Positions 1 to 7,501 of a DNA stretch of 64,000 nucleotides are shown here, one piece after another. Origin of the DNA: Rhodococcus sp. W8901 (lineage in GTDB: Bacteria; Actinomycetota; Actinomycetes; Mycobacteriales; Mycobacteriaceae); assembly GCF_013348805.1 (NCBI RefSeq), contig NZ_CP054690.1:5208001-5272000 (forward strand), written 5' to 3'. The translations under genes were made by a program, and so were the position numbers. The notes beneath the pieces are model-generated. The model did not search any database. It saw only the letters and a program-made list of their open reading frames with translations, and was not told the origin of the DNA. The stretch's first letter is position 1, and every line of letters starts with the position of its first letter.

Positions 1-316
1 TCGCGACACCCTTGCCGGTGGAGAAGGACAGCGAGACGGTGTCCCGGTTCCAGCGACGATCCCGGTCCGCGTAGCCGGCCCAGATGTCGAGGACCTTCTC
101 GCCGTGCACGTAGGCGACCAGCGCACCGCCACCGTTGTGGGGCTGGCGGTACATCGAGAAGAAGCGGTCGGCGAGCGGCAGGAACCGCGGGTCCACCACC
201 ATCTCGGTGCGTGCGTGCGCGGTTGCCGGCGTGCCTGCCGCCGGCGCCACCGGGACGCGTTCGGGGGCTCCCGCCGCCGCGCGCGATCCGCTTCCACGCT
301 CCATCTGGATCGTCAT
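1..316 (-). CDS. Serine hydrolase of the beta-lactamase/EstB family, N-terminal part
   Basis: This is the first 105 codons of a gene that runs off the left edge. After a low-complexity Ala/Pro-rich leader, the text around residues 45-105 (MYRQPHNGGGALVAYVHGEK, then DIWAGYAD, then LSFSTGKGVA) is typical of the class C beta-lactamase/esterase family. The STGK is the Ser-x-x-Lys nucleophile motif. The ATG at 316 is chosen because GGAGGT lies six bases upstream; a second in-frame ATG sits four codons later. It follows the ALDH-like gene on the same strand after a 166-bp gap in which I see nothing. These enzymes hydrolyse esters or lactones, which would suit the neighbouring acyl-CoA catabolic genes, but the substrate cannot be read. 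Confidence 0.8.
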   Translation of the reverse strand, partial: MTIQMERGSGSRAAAGAPERVPVAPAAGTPATAHARTEMVVDPRFLPLADRFFSMYRQPHNGGGALVAYVHGEKVLDIWAGYADRDRRWNRDTVSLSFSTGKGVA

Positions 317-482
317 CGCGACCTCCGATCCCACTCCTCACACCATTGTGATTGGCGCAGCCTACGGGCGGAAGAGGCCGCCGCGCGGAGAAACAGACAT
401 TCGAGATAAGCGGGGCTCGAAAACGTCCTGGTCAAACGCTCGAATTGGTCCATATCTGCTGTCCTCACCTTGCGCCCGGGTC

Positions 483-1976
483 TCAATGGTTGATCACACG
501 GAACTGCAGGAACTCGTCGACGGCGCGGCCACCGATCATTCCGAATCCGCTCGCTGCCACCATTTCGAACGGCGATGTCGCGTCGGTGACCTCGTGTCGA
601 TTCACCGACACGGATTGGGCATCGACACGTTCGGCGACCTTGGCCGCTCGGTCGATGTCGGTCCCCCATACCGATGCGCTGAGAGCGTGTGGTGGTTCGC
701 CGATCCACCCGAGGACCCGGTCGAGGTCGTCGAAGCCGACGACGGTGAACACCGGCCCCGCGGCCGCCGTCTCGACCGCGGCACCCGGGACACCCGCATC
801 GCCGATCTCACGCAGCAGCGTCGGTTCGAGGAAGTGCCCGGGGAGGTCGGTGCCCCGCCCGCCGCCGTGGACGAGAGTCGACCCCGCGGCCACGGACCGG
901 GCGAGGAAGTCCTCGACCACCCTCAACTGACGCGCACTGTGGAGCGGACCGATCGACGTCTCCGGGCTCGACCCGTCGCCGACGGTCAGCATGCGCATGT
1001 TTTCCGAGAGCGCCTCGCAGAACGCATCCACCATCTCTGTCGGCACGTACGCGCGCCCGGGGCCACCGAGAGTCTGCCCCGCATTGAGGAATGCGCTGCC
1101 CGCCAATGCGGTTGCTGTCGCGTCGACGTGCGCATCCGGGAGAACCACCGCCGCACCGCCGCCCCCGGTCGTCGTCGCGACGGGCGTCAGGAACCGAGCG
1201 GCCTTGCTGATGATCTTCCGGGCACCTCCTCGGGAGCCCACATAGGAGACTCGGCCGATCCCGGGATGGCCCACCAGGGAGCTTCCGGTGTCGTCGTAGC
1301 CGACGGATGTGCCGAGGACCCCGTCCGGCAGCACGGCCTCGAGGACATCGACCACTCGCGTGACCGACAGCGCCACGGTGGGCGGCGTCTCGACGATGAC
1401 CGTGTTGCCGGCAACCAGGGCGGGGGCGATCTTCGCGACCATGCGGAGGATCGGCAGGTCCCACGGGATCAGTACCGCGACGACTCCGACCGGCCTGTAT
1501 TCGATGACCGCCGTGCGGTTTCGGCCGGCGCACACGGGAGCGTCGTCATCCCAATCGATCCGGGCGGTGTCGGCAAGGAACTTCGCGGCCGCGCGGATCT
1601 CACCGGCGGACTCGTCGAGGGGCTTGCCGTGTTCCATCGTGAGCAAGGGCGCGACGGCGTCCGCGACACCGAAGAGTTCGCGCGAGCAGATCGCGAGGAG
1701 CTTCTGTCGCGCGTCGCGATCACCACGCCATGTCGCGAATGCGCGCTGTGCCCGCGAGACCAGGCCGTCGATCTGTCGGGCCGTGGCGACCTGGACACTA
1801 CCGATCGATTCCAGGGTGGCCGGGTTGACGCAGACCCGAGCCTGCGGCCCGGGGCACACCCGGGCTTGCGTGAGAATCGTCGAGACGCGGCCCGTCTCGC
1901 GCTGGTACGCCACCCGACCGAACCTGTCGCCGTCCTCGCGCGGTGCGGGGAATCTGGTCGTGTCTCGATTGTTCAT
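483..1976 (-). CDS. Aldehyde dehydrogenase-fold protein lacking catalytic residues (putative pseudoenzyme)
   Basis: The 497-residue protein spans the whole ALDH fold, with recognisable PW-[NFD]-[FL]-P, APALVAGNTV and GPV landmarks. The active site is gone. The Asn of PWNFP is Asp173, the Lys of KPSE is Glu196, the general-base Glu of ELGG aligns with Thr269, the nucleophilic Cys of GQxC aligns with Leu303 (GQTLGG), and the Glu of EIFGPV is Ala. An active NAD-dependent ALDH needs the Cys and Glu, so oxidation of aldehydes is unlikely. The frame is intact and codon use is normal, so it is not a decaying pseudogene. The ATG at 1976 is preceded by AAGGAG; an upstream ATG at 1994 has no such site. 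It diverges from the TetR gene across 125 bp. Confidence 0.85.
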   Translation of the reverse strand: MNNRDTTRFPAPREDGDRFGRVAYQRETGRVSTILTQARVCPGPQARVCVNPATLESIGSVQVATARQIDGLVSRAQRAFATWRGDRDARQKLLAICSRELFGVADAVAPLLTMEHGKPLDESAGEIRAAAKFLADTARIDWDDDAPVCAGRNRTAVIEYRPVGVVAVLIPWDLPILRMVAKIAPALVAGNTVIVETPPTVALSVTRVVDVLEAVLPDGVLGTSVGYDDTGSSLVGHPGIGRVSYVGSRGGARKIISKAARFLTPVATTTGGGGAAVVLPDAHVDATATALAGSAFLNAGQTLGGPGRAYVPTEMVDAFCEALSENMRMLTVGDGSSPETSIGPLHSARQLRVVEDFLARSVAAGSTLVHGGGRGTDLPGHFLEPTLLREIGDAGVPGAAVETAAAGPVFTVVGFDDLDRVLGWIGEPPHALSASVWGTDIDRAAKVAERVDAQSVSVNRHEVTDATSPFEMVAASGFGMIGGRAVDEFLQFRVINH

Positions 1977-2080
1977 CGTGCACTCCTTGTGCATTCACCC
2001 GCAGCAGCGCGAGCACCGGACGAGAAGAAACCGGGTAGGACCCCTCGGATCGGGCGATTCGAAACGGCCTCACGATTAAC

Positions 2081-2102
2081 GTAACGGGTTACTATGTAAT
2101 AG
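2081..2102. promoter_or_regulatory. Palindromic operator region at the TetR start
   Basis: GTAACGGGTTAC (2081-2092) is a perfect inverted repeat with a 2-bp centre. It runs into a second palindrome, TTACTATGTAA, and ends in GTAATAG at the GTG start of the TetR gene. Such overlapping dyads between divergent genes are the usual target of the local TetR protein. The same GTAATAG half-site occurs in the operator of the second TetR at 12083-12119. Confidence 0.6.
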
Positions 2103-2707
2103 TGAAGTCTGAGATTTCGGCCCGCGCAGGGCGTCCTCGCGACCCGGGCAAGGATCAAGCCGTGCTCGCCGCGACCCGTCGCCTGCTGGCGACGGTCGGC
2201 TATCAGCAGACGACGATCTCCGCGATCGCCCGAGCCTCCGAGGTGAACACGCCGGCCATCTATCGGCGGTGGCCGTCTCGTGAGGCGCTGATCGAGGAGG
2301 CTGTGCACGGCACCGGCGGGCATCCGCTACCCGAAGAGACCGGGGACCTGCGGGCCGATCTGGCCACGTGGGTGCGCATCTTCCTGGCCCGCGCGGCGCG
2401 TCCGGCAGCCCGTGCCGGCGTCCCGGGCCTGTTGGCCGACTCGCGGTCCGAGGACGCGCGCAGACGCCTCCTCGCCATCGGAGCCCCCGTACGCAAGGCC
2501 TTCTCCGACCTACTCGAAGGGGCGGTCACCCGCGGGGAGATAGCCCCGGGGGCGGACCCGATGTTCCTGTTCGACCTGATGTCGGGCACCACGATGATGC
2601 GCGGACTCATGCAAGGCGCCGAGGGCGCCGATACCTTCGTCGATTCGCTCGCCGACGCCCTGTACGTCCTGGCGGCGCACGCAACCGAATCGGCGGGCAC
2701 CAGCTAG
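2102..2707 (+). CDS. TetR-family transcriptional regulator
   Basis: A 201-residue repressor. Residues about 10-60 form the TetR helix-turn-helix: GRPRDP, then ATRRLLATVGYQQTTISAIA, then TPAIYRRWPSRE. The ligand-binding C-terminal half is of the AcrR_C type. It starts at GTG with no ribosome-binding site and with an operator-like palindrome touching the start codon, so the mRNA may be leaderless. It sits between the ALDH-like gene and the FadE/FadD/SMP-30 genes and probably represses both sides, releasing on an acyl-CoA or related ligand. It is a close relative of the regulator at 11420-12052: the two share the GRPRDP lead-in and the AIYRRW recognition helix. Confidence 0.9.
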   Translation: MKSEISARAGRPRDPGKDQAVLAATRRLLATVGYQQTTISAIARASEVNTPAIYRRWPSREALIEEAVHGTGGHPLPEETGDLRADLATWVRIFLARAARPAARAGVPGLLADSRSEDARRRLLAIGAPVRKAFSDLLEGAVTRGEIAPGADPMFLFDLMSGTTMMRGLMQGAEGADTFVDSLADALYVLAAHATESAGTS

Positions 2708-2749
2708 CACCACCGGCACCTGACGGGCCACCTACTCCAGGAGAACTCG

Positions 2750-4993
2750 ATGGCACTACCGATCGATGACGATCAGCGCGCTCTTGCAGACTCGGTCGCG
2801 GCCTTTGCCCGCCGCACCGCGCCGATTGCCAGTACCCGCAACCAGTTCGACGCCTTCTCCACCGGTACCGGCCCGGACCCGGTGTGGGATGCGGTGGTGC
2901 GACAGGGCCTGCACAACATGCATCTTCCGGAGTCCGTGGGCGGCTCGGATTGCGGGCTGCCGGCGCTGACCGTCGTGGTCGAGGAGTTCGGCAGGGCCCT
3001 GTTCCCCGGACCGTACGTTCCCACCGTGCTCGCCAGTGCCACAGCGTCGACAGCCTCGACCGGTGCCGACGATCTGCTCGCCGCCTTCGACGGCGGCGCC
3101 ACCGGCGCTCTCGTCGCCGGGAACCGGCTGACGGCAAGGGCTGTGGACGGGGGGTGGGCGGTCGAGGGGACCTCCGATCCCACGCTGGGGCTGCCGGGCG
3201 CCGACCGAGTCCTCGTGCGTGCCGCGCTGGCGGACACCCCCGGCGAGGACCTGTGGTTCTGGCTCGAGCGAACCGAACTCGACGGGTCCACGACCACGGC
3301 GAAGGTGGCATCCTGCGAGGCCGTCGATCTGACGCGATCCGTGGGACGGCTCGAACTCGCCGGTCACCGGATCGGCCACGGCCGGGCCCTGTCCGGACTC
3401 GACCCGGACCGGGTCGATCTCGTCGTCGCCTCGCTGTTGGGAGCGGAGGCCGGCGGGATCGCCGCGTGGTGCCTGGAGACGGCCGTCGAGTACGTACGCG
3501 CCCGCCACCAGTTCGGGCGCCCGGTCGGCAGCTTCCAGGCAGTCCAGCACAAGGCCGCACTGATGCTGGTCCGCTCCCAGGTCGCCTGCGCGGCCGTGTG
3601 GGATGCGGCCCGTGCCGCCGACAGCGCTTCCGACCAGCGGCGTCTCGTTGCGGCGCAGGCGGCGCTCACCGCGGCCCCGGCGGGCGTCGACCAGGCACTC
3701 GACTGCATCAGCCTGCTCGGCGGTATCGGGTTCACCTGGGAGCACGACGCGCACCTGTACTGGCGGCGGGCGGTCTCCGTCGCCTCCGCGGTGGGTACCG
3801 AGGACGCCTGGTCGACTCGACTGGGAGAAGCCGCACTGCACACTCGGCGCGACTTCTCGTTCATCGACGCGGACTCGCTACCGGAGGTGCGGGCACGGGT
3901 CTCGGGTGTGCTCGACGACGTTCTCGCACTTCCCGAGGACGAGATTCCGACGGAAGGGTGGGCACCGTCCCGGGGCGGCGCCCGCCGGGCCCGACTGGCG
4001 GCCGAAGGCCTGACCGCGCCCCACTACCCGGAGCCGTACGGCCTCGATGCGGGCCCGGTGGAGCAGGCGGTGATCGCCGACGAGTTCGCCCGGCGCGGAC
4101 TTGCCCAGCCCGACACGGGAATTGCGGAGTGGGTGCTTCCCACCCTCATCGCCCACGGCAGCGAGGAGCAGCAGAAGCGGTTCGTGCCCGCGACCCTGCG
4201 AGGTGAACTCGTCTGGTGTCAGCTGTTTTCCGAGCCGGGCGCCGGATCGGATCTCGCGGGCCTGTCCACCCGGGCCCGCAAGGTCGACGGGGGTTGGGTG
4301 CTCTCGGGACAGAAGGTGTGGAACTCGCAGGCGCGGGAGGCGGACTGGGGCGTGTGCCTCGCCCGGACCGACTCGGACGTACCCAAGCACGCCGGCCTGA
4401 CCTATTTCCTCGTCGACATGAACAGCACGGGCGTCGACGTGCGTCCGCTTCGCCAGGTCACGGGAATCTGGGAGTTCAACGAGGTCTTCCTCGACGAGGT
4501 GTTCGTGCCCGACGACTGTGTCGTCGCCGGCCCCGGTGACGGATGGCGGTTGGCCGTCACCACCTTGTCGAACGAGCGACTCAAGATGGGCACCGCCAAG
4601 TTCGGCCACGGTTCCGCGGACATGGTCCGCCGGTTGCTCGACGGCGGCGAGTACGGCAGCAGCCGGGACGAGGTTGTCCGAGTGCTCGGCCGCAACACCG
4701 CACGCGAGCTCTCGGTGGGAGCGATGAACCTGAAGACCGTGCTGCAACGGCTGCACGGGTCCGAGGACGCCACCGGGTCGGCGACCAGCGTGCAGAAGGT
4801 GTTCCACGCGATCGCCCAACGCGAAGGCTCCCGCGCGCTGGTCGCGTTGCTCGGCCCGCTCGGTTGCGTGGGCAGCCCGGAAGAGCCGTATGTTCAGGAC
4901 TACCTGGGAGTCCCGGCCGTCCTGATCGGCGGCGGCACCATCGAGATCCAGCTCAACGTCATCGCACAACGCGTGCTGGGACTCCCGCGCTGA
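2750..4993 (+). CDS. Fused double-domain acyl-CoA dehydrogenase (FadE34-like)
   Basis: The 747-residue protein holds two acyl-CoA dehydrogenase units in tandem, about twice the usual length. The first (about 1-365) has the RHQFGRPVGSFQAVQHK flavin-region motif and GGIGFTWEHD. The second (about 370-747) has WCQLFSEPGAGSDLAG and ends GGGTIEIQLNVIAQRVLG. In the second unit the position of the MCAD-type catalytic Glu (the E of EGT) is Gly, while Glu609 in the LSNERL helix matches the IVD/LCAD-type catalytic Glu. Fused alpha-beta FadEs of this kind (FadE34 in mycobacteria) act on bulky steroid side-chain CoA esters, so a branched or polycyclic substrate is plausible here. CAGGAG precedes the ATG. 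The ligase gene follows 34 bases later. Confidence 0.9.
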   Translation: MALPIDDDQRALADSVAAFARRTAPIASTRNQFDAFSTGTGPDPVWDAVVRQGLHNMHLPESVGGSDCGLPALTVVVEEFGRALFPGPYVPTVLASATASTASTGADDLLAAFDGGATGALVAGNRLTARAVDGGWAVEGTSDPTLGLPGADRVLVRAALADTPGEDLWFWLERTELDGSTTTAKVASCEAVDLTRSVGRLELAGHRIGHGRALSGLDPDRVDLVVASLLGAEAGGIAAWCLETAVEYVRARHQFGRPVGSFQAVQHKAALMLVRSQVACAAVWDAARAADSASDQRRLVAAQAALTAAPAGVDQALDCISLLGGIGFTWEHDAHLYWRRAVSVASAVGTEDAWSTRLGEAALHTRRDFSFIDADSLPEVRARVSGVLDDVLALPEDEIPTEGWAPSRGGARRARLAAEGLTAPHYPEPYGLDAGPVEQAVIADEFARRGLAQPDTGIAEWVLPTLIAHGSEEQQKRFVPATLRGELVWCQLFSEPGAGSDLAGLSTRARKVDGGWVLSGQKVWNSQAREADWGVCLARTDSDVPKHAGLTYFLVDMNSTGVDVRPLRQVTGIWEFNEVFLDEVFVPDDCVVAGPGDGWRLAVTTLSNERLKMGTAKFGHGSADMVRRLLDGGEYGSSRDEVVRVLGRNTARELSVGAMNLKTVLQRLHGSEDATGSATSVQKVFHAIAQREGSRALVALLGPLGCVGSPEEPYVQDYLGVPAVLIGGGTIEIQLNVIAQRVLGLPR

Positions 4994-5027
4994 TCGCTGT
5001 TTCGCCGTTCTGGAAGGAGCTCTACCG

Positions 5028-6647
5028 ATGACAACCCGCGATGACATCGTCGCCCGACTCACCGCTCCCGGCCAACCGTTCGAGATCGGGATCGAGGACG
5101 TGCTCGGTCAGCCGCTTCCCGTCTATACCCGTCGGCACCGCTCGCTCGGCGAACTGCTGCACGCATCAGCGAAGTTCGGGGACCGCGACTACCTGGTGAC
5201 GCGGGAGAGCCGACTCACGTTCGAAGAGCACCGGTGTCGCGTCGCCGCGCTGGCCGCGGCGCTTCGCACCGAGTACGACGTACGCCCCGGCGACCGGGTG
5301 GCGATCTGCGCCGCCAACAGCCCGGAGTGGATCGTCACCTTCTGGGCCGCCGTCTCACTCGGCGCCGTCGCGGTCGGCATGAACTCGCTGTGGACCGGAC
5401 CGGAGATGGCCCACGCGCTCGCACTGACCGAACCCAAGGTTCTCGTCGCGGATCGCATTCGGATGGATCGAGTCGGTGACAGCGGTGTGCCGACGCTGTC
5501 GGTCGAGACCGACCTGGACCCGATCTTCGTCGCTCACGCCACGGATCGCCTGCCCGATCACGTTGCCGCCGAAGATGATCCGGCGGTGATCCTGTTCACC
5601 AGCGGCACCACGGGACACCCGAAGGGCGCGACGCACTCGCATCGCAATGTCCTCACCGCGCTCTGGTTCCATCTTCTCAACGACGCGGTCGCCACCGAAC
5701 TCGGTGCGGCGCCGGCGAATCGCAGGTTCCTCCTGGCGACGCCGCTGTTCCACATCGCCGCGCTGCACAACCTCGCGGTGGTGCGTCTCGTTGTCGGCGA
5801 CACCGCGGTGATCCACCAGGGGCGGTTCGACGCCGACACGGTTCTCGGTCTGATCGAACAGGAGCGTGTCACGAACTGGGGCGCCGTCCCGACGATGCTC
5901 TCGCGGATTCTCGAGGGTGACCTGAGTCGGTACGACCTGTCGTCGTTGCGCACGGTCACGGTGAACAGTGCGCCCTCGTCGCAGGCGCTGCGGGAGAAGT
6001 TGCGTGCAGCGCTGCCCGAGGCGGGCCGATCACTCGGCACCAGCTACGGAATGACCGAGTCCTCCACTGCTGCGACGATCGCGTCCCCCGCGGAACTGCT
6101 CGCCGATCCCGCAACCGTCGGGCGTCCCATCCTGACGATGCAGGTCGAGGTTCGTGACGCCGACGGCAACCGGGTCCCCGACGGCGTCGAAGGCGAGATC
6201 TGTCTGCGCGGGCCGGGAATCATGCTCGGGTACTGGAAGAATCCCGAGGCGACCGAGCAGGCGACCGCCCCGCACGGCTGGTACCGCACCGGAGATCTCG
6301 GCACCATGAACGGCGAATACCTGAGCGTGTCGAGTCGGCGTTCGGATCTGATCCTCCGTGGCGGCGAGAACGTCTACCCCGCCGAGATCGAGAATCGGCT
6401 CGCCCTGCATCCCGAGATCCGCGAGTGTGTGGTGCTCGGGGTCGATCACGAGGACCTGGGGCAGGAAGTCGCGGCCATCGTCGTGGTCGCGGATCGCAGC
6501 ACCGTCACCGAGGCCGAGTTGACGGAGTTCACCGGCGCCGCACTGGCGCGCTACAAGGTGCCGACCCGTTGGACGATCAGCACGGAGGATCTACCGCGCA
6601 ACGCCACCGGGAAGGTCATCCGCGCACAGGTCGAGTCGAGGGTATGA
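5028..6647 (+). CDS. Acyl-CoA synthetase (FadD-type adenylate-forming ligase)
   Basis: This 539-residue class I adenylate-forming enzyme activates a carboxylic acid to its CoA thioester with ATP. The AMP-binding P-loop is seen as LFTSGTTGHPKG, followed by YGMTESS, the YRTGDL motif and a C-terminal GGENVYP ... PRNATGKV segment carrying the catalytic Lys. GGAG sits before the ATG at 5028. Its stop overlaps the start of the SMP-30 gene in an ATGA, so the two are translationally coupled. With the double FadE upstream it forms an activation-plus-dehydrogenation pair for one substrate. The acid cannot be predicted from sequence alone. Confidence 0.92.
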   Translation: MTTRDDIVARLTAPGQPFEIGIEDVLGQPLPVYTRRHRSLGELLHASAKFGDRDYLVTRESRLTFEEHRCRVAALAAALRTEYDVRPGDRVAICAANSPEWIVTFWAAVSLGAVAVGMNSLWTGPEMAHALALTEPKVLVADRIRMDRVGDSGVPTLSVETDLDPIFVAHATDRLPDHVAAEDDPAVILFTSGTTGHPKGATHSHRNVLTALWFHLLNDAVATELGAAPANRRFLLATPLFHIAALHNLAVVRLVVGDTAVIHQGRFDADTVLGLIEQERVTNWGAVPTMLSRILEGDLSRYDLSSLRTVTVNSAPSSQALREKLRAALPEAGRSLGTSYGMTESSTAATIASPAELLADPATVGRPILTMQVEVRDADGNRVPDGVEGEICLRGPGIMLGYWKNPEATEQATAPHGWYRTGDLGTMNGEYLSVSSRRSDLILRGGENVYPAEIENRLALHPEIRECVVLGVDHEDLGQEVAAIVVVADRSTVTEAELTEFTGAALARYKVPTRWTISTEDLPRNATGKVIRAQVESRV

Positions 6648-7480
6648 CCGTCGAACTGATCGCCGACGGCCTCGGTTTCACCGAGGGCCCGGTCTATCTG
6701 CCCGACGACCGGGTGGCTGTGGTGTCCATGAGTCGCGGATCGGTGATCGTGCTCGATCGGGATGGAACCATCGTGGTCGAGCACCGGGTGGGAGGCGGCC
6801 CGAACGGCCTCGCGATCGGCCCCGACGGCGCGCTCTATGTCGCTCAGAACGGTGGGATCTGGGCCGCGCAGAGCACCGCCGAACCGGGAATCCAGGTGAT
6901 CCGCGATGGCGAGGTGGAGTACCTGGCGAAGGGGATGGGGGCACCCAACGACCTGGTCTTCGGACCGGACGGGCGACTGTGGGTCACCGACTCGCGCGAA
7001 CAGTTCGACTTCTCCCGACCCGATCGGGCACTGCCCGGTCGGGTCTGGGCCGTCGACATCGTCAGCGGGGACAGCGAACTGCTCATCGAGGGGCCGATCT
7101 TCGTGAACGGCATCGGGTTCGACACCGATCGAACGCACCTCTATCTGACGGAGACCGTCAGCGCCGACATCACGAAATACGATGTCGTGGGTAATCATCC
7201 GGAGGGTGGAGCCCTTCTACGGACCCTGCCCGATGCGAACCCGGACGGGTTTGCGGTCGATGCCTCCGATCGTCTCTGGGTCGCGACCACGAGCGGCGAC
7301 CGGATCGACGCCGTCGGCCCGGACGGCACCGTCGAGGCAAGCCACCCGCTGCCCAAGGGCAGCATGCCCACCAATGTCTGTCGCGGACACCCTGACACGG
7401 ACGAATTCTTCGTCACCGCGGCCGGCGCGGGGGCCGTCCTCAGGCTCACCCGCCGCCGACCGAGTCGACGCACTCGGTGA
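6644..7480 (+). CDS. SMP-30/gluconolactonase-like six-bladed beta-propeller
   Basis: The 278-residue protein shows repeated propeller strands: NGLAIGPDGALYVAQNGG, APNDLVFGPDGRLWVTDS, NGIGFDTDRTHLYLTET, DGFAVDASDRLWVATT. These contain the Asn and Asp residues that bind the single Ca or Zn in the SMP-30/gluconolactonase/LRE family. Members open lactones. The ATG at 6644 overlaps the ligase stop, which makes this the third gene of the operon and suggests that a lactone or enol-ester arises in the pathway. The last few residues are Arg-rich and the gene ends 21 bases before the next start. Confidence 0.85.
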   Translation: MTVELIADGLGFTEGPVYLPDDRVAVVSMSRGSVIVLDRDGTIVVEHRVGGGPNGLAIGPDGALYVAQNGGIWAAQSTAEPGIQVIRDGEVEYLAKGMGAPNDLVFGPDGRLWVTDSREQFDFSRPDRALPGRVWAVDIVSGDSELLIEGPIFVNGIGFDTDRTHLYLTETVSADITKYDVVGNHPEGGALLRTLPDANPDGFAVDASDRLWVATTSGDRIDAVGPDGTVEASHPLPKGSMPTNVCRGHPDTDEFFVTAAGAGAVLRLTRRRPSRRTR

Positions 7481-7501
7481 TCCGCCTGGGAAGGATCGAA
7501 G

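Noticed and set aside
135-2084. 649-codon plus-strand frame over the ALDH-like gene
   Set aside because: Composition is Arg/Gly-rich with no fold, and the opposite strand has a full ALDH-like protein with a ribosome-binding site.
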